From NCBI GenBank assembly GCA_005791575.1, contig SXWA01000038.1, positions 1 through 32,236 on the forward strand: DNA of 32,236 bases, written 5' to 3'. How positions within the stretch are numbered: the stretch's first letter is position 1; the number at the start of each line of letters is the position of its first letter. The position numbers were made by a program, and so were the translations under genes. Under the pieces are notes generated by a model. That model was not told the DNA's origin. It saw nothing but the letters and a program-made list of their open reading frames with translations, and did not search any database. Positions 24,181-32,236 of the stretch are shown one piece after another. The DNA comes from Planctomycetaceae bacterium (GTDB taxonomy: Bacteria; Planctomycetota; Planctomycetia; Pirellulales; UBA1268).

Positions 24181-25440
24181 ATGCCCCGCTCCGCAGTCGG
24201 GTTGTTCATCGCCATCATGCCCTGCTGGCTCGCCGCTGGGGCGTGGGCCGACTCCTGGAACCAGTTCCGCGGGCCGGGCGGCGACGGCCGGGCGGCCACG
24301 GCAAGGCTCCCCGTCGAGTGGGGCGAGACGAGGAACGTCGTCTGGAAGACCGAGCTTTCCGGCAAGGCCTGGTCGAGCCCGGTCGAGGCCGACGGGATCG
24401 TCTGGCTGACCAACGCTCCGGCCGACGGCACACGCCTCTCGGTGGTCGGCCTCGATGCCGCCACCGGCAAGGTGATCCACGACATCACCGTCTTCGAGAT
24501 CGCCGATCCGGCGTTCTGCCACGACTACAACAGCCCATCGAGCCCGACGCCGGTCGTGATCGATGGGAAGCTGTTCGCCCATTGGGGGAGCGCCGGCACC
24601 GCCTGCCTCGACGCGAGGACCGGCACCATTCTCTGGAGCCGCCAGGATCTTCACTGCGACCACCACCGCGGTCCCGGGTCGTCGCCGATCCCCTGGGAGG
24701 ACCTCCTCATCGCCAACTACGACGGCTTCGACGTGCAATACGTCGTTGCCCTCGACCGGGCCACCGGGCAGACGGTCTGGAAGACCGACCGGACGATCGA
24801 CTACGGCTCCGACAACGGCGACATGAAGAAGGCCTACGGCACGCCGACCGTGGTCGACCACGCGGGCCGGAAGCAGCTCATCAGCCCCGGTGCGGTGGCG
24901 ACGATCGCCTACGAGCCGCGCACCGGCAAGGAACTGTGGACGGTCCGCCACGGCGGCTACAACGCCGCGATCCGGCCGCTTTACGCCAACGGGCTGGTCG
25001 TGATCACGACGCAGTCAGGGGACCAGATCGTGGCCGTGCGTCCCGACGGCTCGGGGGACGTGTCGAAGTCGCACGTCGTCTGGAAGCTCGCGAAGAGCGC
25101 GCCGTCGCGCCCCGGTCAGGTGATCGTCGGCGACCACATGTACATGGTCAGTGACACCGGGATCTTCAGTTGCGTCGATCTGCGCACCGGTGAGCCGACC
25201 TGGACGGCCCGTCGCACCGGGCGCCACTCGGCATCGCTCGTCGAGAGCGGCGGCCGGATCTACGCCTGCGACGAGGACGGCACGACGGTGGTCTTCGCGG
25301 CCGACCCGGGGGAATTCAAGGTGCTCGCTGAAAACCGTCTCGACGCCGGCTGCATGGCATCGCCGGCGGTGATCGGCGACGACCTTTTGATCCGGACAAA
25401 GTCGGCGGTCTACCGGATTGGCACGGGGCCGACCCGCTGA
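24181..25440 (+). CDS. Exported PQQ-like beta-propeller protein
   Basis: A 419-residue periplasmic or exported protein. The signal peptide AVGLFIAIMPCWLAAGAWA is followed by SWNQFRGPGGDGRA, the start typical of planctomycete PQQ_2/BamB-like propellers. Repeated blades have the form WKTELSGKAWSSPVEADG, LDARTGTILWSRQD, LDRATGQTVWKTDR, YEPRTGKELWTVRHG and VDLRTGEPTWTARR. Most relatives have no proven PQQ binding or enzyme activity, and roles in protein-protein contacts or outer-membrane assembly are suggested. The ATG has GAGGGA nine bases upstream; the frame is open upstream to 23989 without protein-like sequence. It converges with the large protease gene 16 bp away. Confidence 0.88.
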   Translation: MPRSAVGLFIAIMPCWLAAGAWADSWNQFRGPGGDGRAATARLPVEWGETRNVVWKTELSGKAWSSPVEADGIVWLTNAPADGTRLSVVGLDAATGKVIHDITVFEIADPAFCHDYNSPSSPTPVVIDGKLFAHWGSAGTACLDARTGTILWSRQDLHCDHHRGPGSSPIPWEDLLIANYDGFDVQYVVALDRATGQTVWKTDRTIDYGSDNGDMKKAYGTPTVVDHAGRKQLISPGAVATIAYEPRTGKELWTVRHGGYNAAIRPLYANGLVVITTQSGDQIVAVRPDGSGDVSKSHVVWKLAKSAPSRPGQVIVGDHMYMVSDTGIFSCVDLRTGEPTWTARRTGRHSASLVESGGRIYACDEDGTTVVFAADPGEFKVLAENRLDAGCMASPAVIGDDLLIRTKSAVYRIGTGPTR

Positions 25441-25456
25441 GCCATCGGGGGATGCG

Positions 25457-28400
25457 TCAGCGTTTCGGCTTGGTGCTGCCGGTCGGGGTTGCCGGGTCGG
25501 TCTGTGTGGCCGTCTGGGTGGCGCCGGCCCAGGCGGCGAGGGCCGCGAAGTCGATCGAGCCGGGGGCGCTGCCCCCGCGCGTCGTGCCGTCGAAGCGCGA
25601 CGGCCCCGACGGGCCGGGGGCGAAGGTGCCGTGGCTGGCCGAGCCCGCCACGGGGATCGTGATCACGCGCAGTTCCCGACCACCGACCGACTGGCTGACG
25701 GCGAGGACGTCGGTGTTGCGGATCCGGCCGTCCTTGATGATGTCGAGCACCGAGCCGACCGTCACCGTGGTTCCGACCGCCGCCGCCACCGGCTGATAGT
25801 CGGCATTGGTGACGCGGAACAGTCCGTTCGAGATCGCGCCGTTGACCTCGCCGGTGAGGTGGCCGACGTAGAAGATCCCGGGGGCGTCGAGCCCCGTGGC
25901 GGTGGAGGCAAGGACGGCGATCTGCAGCCAGCGGTTGACGATCACGTTGTCGGCCCATTCGAGGCGTACCCGGGCCGGCGTGGTCGCGGTGCCGGCAGTG
26001 ACCACGATCGCCGACGGGGCCGGGGCCGCCGCCCAGGCGCTCGGCGGGTTGGCGGCCTCGTTGAAGTTGCCCTGCGGGCTCATCCGCAACGAGAAGTGGG
26101 CTGCCGTCAGGCTCGTGCTCGCCAGGCCGGCGACGTCGATCACGATCCCGTTGAGGCCGCGTGAGCCGTTGATCAGGTTGGCGTAGGCGAGCGGCTGGGC
26201 CGTGCTGCCCGGGCGCGCCAGGCTCTTCCCAGGGTCGAGTGCCGCATCGACGCTCGTGGCCGCGAAGCTCGACCCGAGGTGGTAGATCCGCTGGGAGGCG
26301 ACGGCGACCTTCGCGGTCACCGTGAACGTCGTCGTCGACGTGCCGCCATCCTCGTCGATGGCGGTGATCGTCACCGACTGGTCGGTGAGCTTCGCCGACG
26401 GTGTCAGCGACCAGCTCCACGTGCCGTCGGAGTTCTTCGTGACCGTGCCCAGCGACGCCGACAGCGTCACCGTGTCGGCGGCCACGTCGGACCAGGTGCC
26501 GGTGTTGGTGAGCGTCTGGAGGACGGTGCCGGTCACGGCCGTGCTCGTCGCCGCCACCGCCGGCGGGGCGTTGGTCGCCGTGAACGAGAAGCTGGTCGAC
26601 GACGTGATCCCCTGCGGATCGGTGGCGGTGATCGTCACGGTCGTCGCCGCCGCCTGGTCGGCGGGGGTCGTCGTCCACGACCAGGTGCCGTCGGCGTTTC
26701 TGGTCACGGACCCGCTCGACGCGGAGAGGATGATCGTGTCGCCCGCGTAGGGCGTGCCCCACGTTCCCGTGACAGTCGCCGCCGTCCCCTCGGCAACCGT
26801 TACCGAGGCGGCGCTGCTCGCGATCGAGGGGCGCTGCTTCACGCCGTAGGTCTGGGCGAAGAGCGGAGCCCCGGCGGCAGTCACGCTCCGCACGCCCGTC
26901 GAGGGCTGCGTGGCCGCCCGGCCGGTGTCGCCGACGTGCATGATCGACGTCGCGCCGGCGGCGAGATCGAAGGGAACGCGGCCGTTGACGTCGGTCGTCT
27001 GCACGACGTCGGCGGCGGTGGTGATGATCACCGACCAGTTGTTGAGCGTCCCGACGTCGGCGCTCGTGTCGTCGGTCAACTCGAGGCGCCACGTGCCGTT
27101 GGGGTTCTTGCCGTTGAGAGTCGCCAGCGAGCCCTCCGGACGGTACGTGCTGGTGAACGGCGCGGTGCCGGCGGTGATCGCCGTCGCCGCCTGGTCGTCG
27201 AGGACGGTGTTGGTGAAGTTGTCGCCTGAGCCGCCGACGTCGGTGAACAGCTCCACCCGTGTCCCGTCGGGCGCGATCAGGAACACGTCGAGGTCTGCGT
27301 CCCAGGTGTGCGTGATGTTCACCCGGACGTTGACGTCGGTGATCGACGTGCCGATCCCGGAGACGACGACCGACGACGTCACCGGTGAGAATCCGCTCGT
27401 GGGCTTGTCGGGGATCGAGACGGGTGTCGAATTGGTGAACGTCGTCTGGACCGGCGGATCGATGGTGCCGTTGCCGTTCGTGTCGATGAACAGCGTGCGC
27501 CCCGCGATCCCGGGCTCGGCGGGATCCTTCACGCCGTTGCCATTGGCATCATCGAATACCCAACCATAGAAGCGGTTGTTGGCCCCCGAGCCGAAGTTCG
27601 ATCCACGGAACGCGTCGGCCGGGCCGGTGACCGTGAACGACCGCGTCGCCGCCCCCGTCGCCGTCCACCCCGCGGGTGTCACCGGCTGGAGAACGTAGTT
27701 CCCCGCGGCCAAGCCGGAGATCGAATAGAAGCCGTTGGCCTTCGACAGCGTCGAGACATCCCCCCCGGCGCGGACGCGAACCGACCAGGCCGTGAGCGTC
27801 CCGGCGTCTGACCCCGTCGAGTCGTTCATTTCCAGGGACCAGGTCCCGTTGCCATTCTCCCCGTCGAGGACCGACAGCGGCTGCGCCGGCCGGAACCGGC
27901 CGGTGAACGGAGGCGTTCCGGAGCCGATCGCTGTCGTCGCCTCGTCGTCGAAGATCGTCGCGGTGAAGTTGTCGCCGCTGTCCCCGATCGCCGACGCCAG
28001 CTGGATGCGGCGTCCCGATGGGGAGATCAGGGTCAGTGTCAGATCCGACACCCAGGTGTGGGTGATGCTCACCGTGACATCGACGTCGCTGATCGGCAAG
28101 GTCAAGCCGGCGACGACGAGTGACGACGTCAGCGTGCCCGGATCGGGGATCGCCGACGTGGTGATCACCGCATTGACCGTGACGTCCTGGTAAGACTCGT
28201 CGAACTGGCCATTGGCATTGGAGTCGATGTACATCCTCCGCCCGGCGAGGATCACCTCGTCGGCCTGACGTACCCCGTCGCCGTCGGCATCCTCGAAGGC
28301 GTGGCCCGAGACCGTCGTGGTGATCCCGGTGCCGGCGATCGAGAACGTGAACGATCCCTCGTCGGCATCGTCGGAGAGGATCGTGACGGTGGCCGACGTC

Positions 28401-30436
28401 ACGCCAGCCACCGCCGGTGTGAACCGCACGGTGAACGTCGTCCCCTCGCCGACGGCGAGGACGGTCGCCGCAGGTGGGCTCGTCACGGCGAAGCCCGAGC
28501 CGGTCACGGACACTCCGGAGAGCGTCAATGGCAACGTGCCCTGGTTCCGGATTCGAAACACCGTGTCGACCGGCGCGTCGTCGAGGATTCCCGAGACCGC
28601 CGTGGTCGAGACACCCGACGTGACGTCAACGCTTCCCGCCAGCACCGAGATCTCGCGCGTGCCGATCGTGCGCACGACGCTCGCTGCCGAGAGCATGCCG
28701 AACCCGAGCTCGGTCGTCCGCCCCGTGGAGATGTCGTAGGCCCCGCTGCCGACGAGTTTCGTGTTGGTGCGGAACAGGCTCTTGATCTGCGCCGGAGTCA
28801 GATCGACGCCCAGCGCCTGCCCGCGGGCGATCGCCAGCGCCGCGATCCCGGTCGCCAGGGGCGTCGCCGACGACGTGCCGCCGAAGCCGCTGGCGCCGGT
28901 GCCGGTGTAATCGCCATCCGTGGAGGCGGCGGTGTTGTAGCCGGCGGTCCCGACGCGGTCGGTCGTGTCAATCGCCAGGTAGCCGGCGCGCGTGTCGTTG
29001 CTCGGCGTGACGACGTCGAGGGCGGCGCCCCAATTGCTGTAGTCCGACCGCTCCCCCTTGTTGTTGATCGCGCCGATCCCGATCACGCCGGCGTTGGTCG
29101 TCGACAGCGTCGCCGGGTAACTGACGGCACCGAAGTCGTTGCCGGTGGCGACAAGCTGCGCCGCGCCCTTCCCCTGGCGCCCCTGGCCCGTGGCCCACGT
29201 GAAGGCGGCGGTGATCGCGGTCGTCGCGCTGCCCCCACCCCAGGAATGATTGGAGAGGTCGGCCGCCTTCCAACTGCCCAGTCCATTGGCGGTCCGGCCG
29301 GCGGCGTAATAGATCGCCGCCGCGATGTTGGCGTCGGTGGCGACACCGTTGCCGGCAAAGATCCGCGAACTGAGCACGGGCGTGCCGTAGGAAGCGCCGG
29401 TGACGCCGAGCGAATTGTTGCCGCGTGCGGCCGCGACACCGGCGACGCTCGTCCCGTGCATGTCGGACGTGTTGTTGGGGATGCTGACGTTGTTGTTGTT
29501 GACGAAGTTCCAGCCGTTGACGTCGTCGATCCAGCCGTTGCCGTCGTCGTCGATGCCGTTGGCCACGACCTCACCGGGGTTCGTCCAGACGTTGAGGTCG
29601 GGATGGTCGGTCGAGACACCGTCGTCGACGACCCCGATCGTGAGCGCCGTCGAGCCCCCCTGGATCACGTCCCAGGCGGCGGGCAGGTCGGCGTCGATGC
29701 CGGCGGTGCCGCCGCTCTGTCCGGTGTTCTGCAGGTGCCAGAGGTTGCTCCAGCGCGGATCGTTGGGGATGAAATAGCGCTGCCAAGCCTGGTGGAAATT
29801 GGGCGTCGCCCAGGCGAGATCCTCGTCGCCGGCCAGGCAATTGATCGTCTCCAGGGCCGCCGTTCCGACACCGGTCGACAGCGTGGCGACGAACTGGTTG
29901 GGCGTGCCCATCAGCGGCCGATAGCCGCTGAACACCGGCCGGGCGGCGAAATACTCCCCGGGGGTGATCCCCTCGGCGAGCTCGACGATCGCCTCGTCGA
30001 GCAGAACCGCTTCGGAGCGGGTGGCGAGCACCTCGAACACCGGCGCCTCGCCGTCGACGACGCCGCGGGAATAGAGCGCCTGTAGCGTCGCCCCGTCGAG
30101 TGGCCCGGTGGTGGCGTACACGTCGAACCGGCTGCCGGCCAGCGGCCGCAACGAGGTCAGGCCGTACTCCGCCTGCCACGAGCTGTCGGCCCGCCCGGTC
30201 ACGGTCGCCGCCAAAGCGATCCGCGTGTCGCTGATCGCCATCTCGATCGTCTCGCCGTCGGCCACGTAGGCGAGGGTCGGCCCGACCGGATCGTCGATCA
30301 CCTTGCCCAGCCCCACAAGCGGGCCCCCGGCGCCGAGCGGATTGCCGGCGAGCACGCGGCGCGGTTCGAGTGGCTCGTGTCCGAGCGGCCGCCGGTTGCA
30401 GTGGTGGAAACGGCGCGACTTTCGACGTGACGACAT
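25457..30436 (-). CDS. Large exported subtilisin-like (S8) multidomain protease
   Basis: A 1659-residue surface protein. The N-terminus carries the LEPR-XLL planctomycete motif (PLEPRRVLAG, residues 22-31). A pro-region (about 35-215) leads to an S8 catalytic domain with Asp271 (VVDDGVSTDHPDL), His327 (DMHGTSVAGVAAARG), oxyanion Asn433 and Ser522 (GTSSATP). Then come a choice-of-anchor D Ig-like domain (about 594-704), two copies of an SdrD-B-like Ca-binding segment (FEDADGDGVRQADE near 714 and FDDANGNGVKDPAE near 961), each followed by a proprotein convertase P-domain (about 756-889 and 1001-1140), and two VCBS/Ig-like repeats (about 1205-1375). Near the C-terminus, GEVNG to RIRNTDVLAV (about 1529-1580) resembles a dockerin-like Ca loop. 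The ATG at 30436 has only a weak ribosome binding site. The PEP-CTERM gene lies 100 bp upstream on the same strand. Confidence 0.92.
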   Translation of the reverse strand: MSSRRKSRRFHHCNRRPLGHEPLEPRRVLAGNPLGAGGPLVGLGKVIDDPVGPTLAYVADGETIEMAISDTRIALAATVTGRADSSWQAEYGLTSLRPLAGSRFDVYATTGPLDGATLQALYSRGVVDGEAPVFEVLATRSEAVLLDEAIVELAEGITPGEYFAARPVFSGYRPLMGTPNQFVATLSTGVGTAALETINCLAGDEDLAWATPNFHQAWQRYFIPNDPRWSNLWHLQNTGQSGGTAGIDADLPAAWDVIQGGSTALTIGVVDDGVSTDHPDLNVWTNPGEVVANGIDDDGNGWIDDVNGWNFVNNNNVSIPNNTSDMHGTSVAGVAAARGNNSLGVTGASYGTPVLSSRIFAGNGVATDANIAAAIYYAAGRTANGLGSWKAADLSNHSWGGGSATTAITAAFTWATGQGRQGKGAAQLVATGNDFGAVSYPATLSTTNAGVIGIGAINNKGERSDYSNWGAALDVVTPSNDTRAGYLAIDTTDRVGTAGYNTAASTDGDYTGTGASGFGGTSSATPLATGIAALAIARGQALGVDLTPAQIKSLFRTNTKLVGSGAYDISTGRTTELGFGMLSAASVVRTIGTREISVLAGSVDVTSGVSTTAVSGILDDAPVDTVFRIRNQGTLPLTLSGVSVTGSGFAVTSPPAATVLAVGEGTTFTVRFTPAVAGVTSATVTILSDDADEGSFTFSIAGTGITTTVSGHAFEDADGDGVRQADEVILAGRRMYIDSNANGQFDESYQDVTVNAVITTSAIPDPGTLTSSLVVAGLTLPISDVDVTVSITHTWVSDLTLTLISPSGRRIQLASAIGDSGDNFTATIFDDEATTAIGSGTPPFTGRFRPAQPLSVLDGENGNGTWSLEMNDSTGSDAGTLTAWSVRVRAGGDVSTLSKANGFYSISGLAAGNYVLQPVTPAGWTATGAATRSFTVTGPADAFRGSNFGSGANNRFYGWVFDDANGNGVKDPAEPGIAGRTLFIDTNGNGTIDPPVQTTFTNSTPVSIPDKPTSGFSPVTSSVVVSGIGTSITDVNVRVNITHTWDADLDVFLIAPDGTRVELFTDVGGSGDNFTNTVLDDQAATAITAGTAPFTSTYRPEGSLATLNGKNPNGTWRLELTDDTSADVGTLNNWSVIITTAADVVQTTDVNGRVPFDLAAGATSIMHVGDTGRAATQPSTGVRSVTAAGAPLFAQTYGVKQRPSIASSAASVTVAEGTAATVTGTWGTPYAGDTIILSASSGSVTRNADGTWSWTTTPADQAAATTVTITATDPQGITSSTSFSFTATNAPPAVAATSTAVTGTVLQTLTNTGTWSDVAADTVTLSASLGTVTKNSDGTWSWSLTPSAKLTDQSVTITAIDEDGGTSTTTFTVTAKVAVASQRIYHLGSSFAATSVDAALDPGKSLARPGSTAQPLAYANLINGSRGLNGIVIDVAGLASTSLTAAHFSLRMSPQGNFNEAANPPSAWAAAPAPSAIVVTAGTATTPARVRLEWADNVIVNRWLQIAVLASTATGLDAPGIFYVGHLTGEVNGAISNGLFRVTNADYQPVAAAVGTTVTVGSVLDIIKDGRIRNTDVLAVSQSVGGRELRVITIPVAGSASHGTFAPGPSGPSRFDGTTRGGSAPGSIDFAALAAWAGATQTATQTDPATPTGSTKPKR

Positions 30437-30536
30437 GATGCTGCTTCTTGTGCACGTGGCGAATGACGGGATGGACTCGCTCTGCAATCAGTGGGGGATC
30501 GACGGTCCAGGTGCCTCGGGGGCCCGAGCGTGGGCT

Positions 30537-31169
30537 TCAGCGCTCGGCCTGCCTCCGGGCGGACCGGCGCCGAGCAAGATGCGTCAACCCGAGCCCCCCT
30601 GCCGCGAGGCCGGCAAGCGCGAGGGTGCCCGGCTCCGGCACGGCCGCGACCGTGTACTGCGTCGGCACCTGCGACGACGTCACCTGGTTGCCGCCGCTGA
30701 GAACGAGCAGGGACGAGAGCGAGATCGTGTAGGTTCCAGGCACGACCTCCGCCATGGTCGTCCCGAGTGTGAAGGTCGCCACCTGGGTCGGGCTGCTCGT
30801 CACCGTGGCCCCCACCGGGTCGTTGGTGGAGAACTCCGCATACACACCTGATCCTGCAGGAAAGAAGTCACTCGCGAAAAACCCACCGGTCGTGAACAGC
30901 GTGTTGGATCCGCCAGTGAGCAACCCACCCTTGCCCGACGTGTCGCTGAGATCGACCGTGAAGTCGATGCCCGTGACCGGTTGATTGCCGCTGTCCGACT
31001 CCGCCGTCACGGCAAACGTCGCTGGTCCTGGGATGAGGATGCTCCCGGTCGGTGTGATCTGTTGGACCCGGAAGATGATTCCCGCCACCGCCGACAGCGG
31101 CAAGGCCGCGATCACGAGCACCAGGGAGAGGAGAGATGCAGAGCGGAGATACGTCTTGCTGTTGAGCAT
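30537..31169 (-). CDS. PEP-CTERM sorted exported protein
   Basis: A 210-residue exported protein. The signal peptide SASLLSLVLVIAALPLSAVA is cleaved near residue 30. A beta-rich, Ser/Thr/Gly-rich body contains GIDFTVDLSDTSGKGG, cohesin-like in composition. The C-terminus is a textbook PEP-CTERM anchor: VPEPGTLALAG, a hydrophobic helix GLAAGGLGLTHLA, and the basic tail RRRSARRQ. Such proteins are processed by an exosortase and are often linked to exopolysaccharide. No exosortase gene is visible here. The ATG at 31169 has GAAGG about nine bases upstream. A short GC-rich hairpin at 30515-30528, just after the stop, may attenuate read-through into the S8 protease gene. Confidence 0.88.
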   Translation of the reverse strand: MLNSKTYLRSASLLSLVLVIAALPLSAVAGIIFRVQQITPTGSILIPGPATFAVTAESDSGNQPVTGIDFTVDLSDTSGKGGLLTGGSNTLFTTGGFFASDFFPAGSGVYAEFSTNDPVGATVTSSPTQVATFTLGTTMAEVVPGTYTISLSSLLVLSGGNQVTSSQVPTQYTVAAVPEPGTLALAGLAAGGLGLTHLARRRSARRQAER

Positions 31170-31200
31170 CAGAGAAGCCTTCGGGTGGATTCGGGGTAAG

Positions 31201-31229
31201 GAATCACGCAGAGAGAGAGAACGGGTCAA
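31201..31229 (-). promoter_or_regulatory. Putative promoter of the PEP-CTERM gene
   Basis: On the minus strand TTGACC (31229-31224), then a 17-base spacer rich in CT repeats (complement of GAGAGAGAGA), then TGATTC (31206-31201). The -35 is 5/6, the -10 weak. Leader is about 25 bases. Confidence 0.35.
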
Positions 31230-31683
31230 GGGGCCAGCCAGCGAGCCGTCGGGACGCTGGCGTCGCGAATGGGCCCGCCGGCGCATGGAGGGGCGCGAGG
31301 TGGCATCGTTCGGGGAAGATGCCGGGCGGTGCCAGGGTGGCGACCGCCGACGGACGGAGGGGGGTGGACGGAACGCGCTGACAATCCGCGCCCGGCGACT
31401 GCACACCAGCCGCCGCACCAGTGGCTGTTCGTGGGGCTGCGTGGGAGGCATGAGGCGACGGATCGTGTGCTCCGCGGCCACTCAGCGCGTCGTCGCCACA
31501 TCCGCCGGTGAAGGCGCGCTCGATTCCCGGGTTGTCGATCCGAATCCATGATCCCTCCCCGGCACACGCGACCCCGTTCATGCACCCGTCGGCGACCGCC
31601 CTCGTGCGGGACGGGCGCAGATGCCTGGCGCAGACGCCGCGTCGCCAGCGGGGGAAGCCGCATGGTGTGCCGAGCACCATGCG

Positions 31684-31703
31684 CATCGGGTGATCACCCG
31701 ATG
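31684..31703. repeat. 20-bp perfect palindrome centred on GATC
   Basis: CATCGGGTGA followed by TCACCCGATG, arms of ten bases with no spacer. It is compatible with a homodimeric repressor site (TetR or LacI type), but the nearest gene starts more than 500 bp away. Confidence 0.6.
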
Positions 31704-31955
31704 GCAGCGTCCGGCAGTGACCGCAGCCTCCTGACCCGCCCGAACGTCACCTCCGTTTCGAGACATCCCTGACCGGGCAACGCATAACTCAAAAACCGTG
31801 CCGAACGCGCTCGATTCGCTCACCCTCAGGGGGCAGGCGGAAAAAGTCGTTGAAAACACGGGTGGGGGAGGCACCCCTCGCGGAAAGGGGGCCATGTGCC
31901 CTGGGGCGTTTCGCACCGATGGTGCAACTCCTTCGCGTTGCCAAAGCGTCAACTC

Positions 31956-31994
31956 GCCCCCTGAAGTGGAGCGAATCGCTCCACTTCAGGGGGC
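31956..31994. repeat. 39-bp near-perfect inverted repeat
   Basis: Left arm GCCCCCTGAAGTGGAGCGA (31956-31974), one base (A), right arm its exact complement (31976-31994). The stem is 19 bp without mismatch. No U-tract follows on either strand, so it is not a typical intrinsic terminator. A diverged right-arm-like copy (17/21 identical) is at 31814-31834. Confidence 0.85.
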
Positions 31995-32115
31995 TTCGTG
32001 GTCAGGCTCTGGCGGCCCCACATCGAACCCCAATGGAGTGGGGTCAGTCGAGAAGAAAACGGTTCGCCGTATCCCGGCTCGGCGCGGGCCCCGGCTGCCG
32101 GCGACCACTGACGCC

Positions 32116-32204
32116 GGGAGCGCAGCGAGGCAATTCAGCCGCCGCCGGGAGCGCAGCGAGGCAATTCAGCCGCCGCCGGGAGCGCAGCGAGGCAATTCAG
32201 CCGC
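32116..32204 (+). repeat. 31-bp tandem repeat, nearly three copies
   Basis: Units start with GGGAGCGCAGCGAGGC at 32116, 32147 and 32178, continue AATTCAGCC and end GCCGCC. The third is truncated at 32204. The period is not a multiple of three, so it does not encode a regular peptide repeat. It directly precedes the dispersed repeat end at 32211. Confidence 0.9.
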
Positions 32205-32210
32205 TGTTCA

Positions 32211-32236
32211 CTAGCAGTCCGTGGCCAAAGTCCATC
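32211..32236 (+). repeat. Dispersed repeat end, second copy (cut by window edge)
   Basis: From TAG at 32212 the plus strand reads TAGCAGTCCGTGGCCAAAG and then TCCATC. The minus strand at 5277-5253 is identical except for one base (CAGCCC for CAGTCC), and there the TAG is the yifB stop. The element continues beyond the window. Confidence 0.8.

Larger units (their letters stand above)
31170..32236. other. Gene-poor region at the right edge
   Basis: About 1.07 kb without a convincing gene. It contains, in order, the PEP-CTERM gene promoter, a 20-bp palindrome (31684-31703), a diverged copy of a hairpin arm (31814-31834), a GCACC-GAT-GGTGC hairpin (31913-31925), a 39-bp hairpin (31956-31994), three 31-bp tandem repeats (32116-32204) and one end of the dispersed repeat (32211-32236). 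A plus-strand frame from 31798 to 32214 exists but runs through these repeats. Confidence 0.6.

Noticed and set aside
28301-30085. 594-codon plus-strand open frame
   Set aside because: Antisense to the S8 protease gene.
31840-31995. Riboswitch
   Set aside because: Hairpins are present, but no known riboswitch core was recognised and no gene follows on either strand.
31798-32214. Plus-strand frame of 138 codons ending at the TAG of the dispersed repeat
   Set aside because: It spans a 39-bp hairpin and 31-bp repeats whose period is not a multiple of three, has no ribosome binding site and no family resemblance.

Overview
The window looks like a chromosomal segment of a high-GC planctomycete, probably in or near the Pirellulales. 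Pointers are an S8 protease with the N-terminal LEPR-XLL motif typical of planctomycete exported proteins, a PEP-CTERM protein, a DUF1080 (3-keto-disaccharide hydrolase) domain, a CotH-family protein, a PQQ-like propeller protein, and a DnaG whose zinc knuckle ends in CWVC. Codon third positions are almost all G or C, so long spurious antisense reading frames are common and were discarded. No phage, IS element, CRISPR array, tRNA or rRNA was found.

Left part (1-6813, all minus strand): the 5' part of the primary sigma factor gene rpoD runs off the left edge, preceded by dnaG (the dnaG-rpoD macromolecular-synthesis pair), a single-domain response regulator, a PAP2 phosphatase and a ComM/YifB-type Mg-chelatase-like AAA+ protein. 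Between yifB and the PAP2 gene lies a compact series of hairpins. One end of it recurs at the right edge of the window, so it belongs to a dispersed repeat family.

Middle (6970-13722, plus strand): an exported S46 dipeptidyl-peptidase fused to a DUF1080 domain, four perfect 25-bp tandem repeats starting on its stop codon, a degenerate HD-fold protein, and two GT-B glycosyltransferases. Then (13761-20415, minus strand): a molybdopterin oxidoreductase, a CotH-like exported protein, a class I methyltransferase, glycerol dehydrogenase gldA, and a DUF5522-tspO pair that is probably translationally coupled.

Right part: a small membrane protein (+), an OPT-family transporter (-), a small membrane-anchored protein (-), an exported PQQ-like propeller protein (+), then a 1659-residue subtilisin-like multidomain surface protease and a PEP-CTERM protein (both -). 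The last 1.07 kb has no convincing gene but holds a 20-bp palindrome, a 39-bp near-perfect hairpin, a 31-bp tandem repeat and the second copy of the dispersed repeat end.

Most of the window is housekeeping or exported-protein genes. The least explained material is the intergenic architecture: structured repeats that begin at TAG stop codons, and dyad operators within the proposed yifB and cotH-like promoters. No complete new multi-gene system can be demonstrated from sequence alone.
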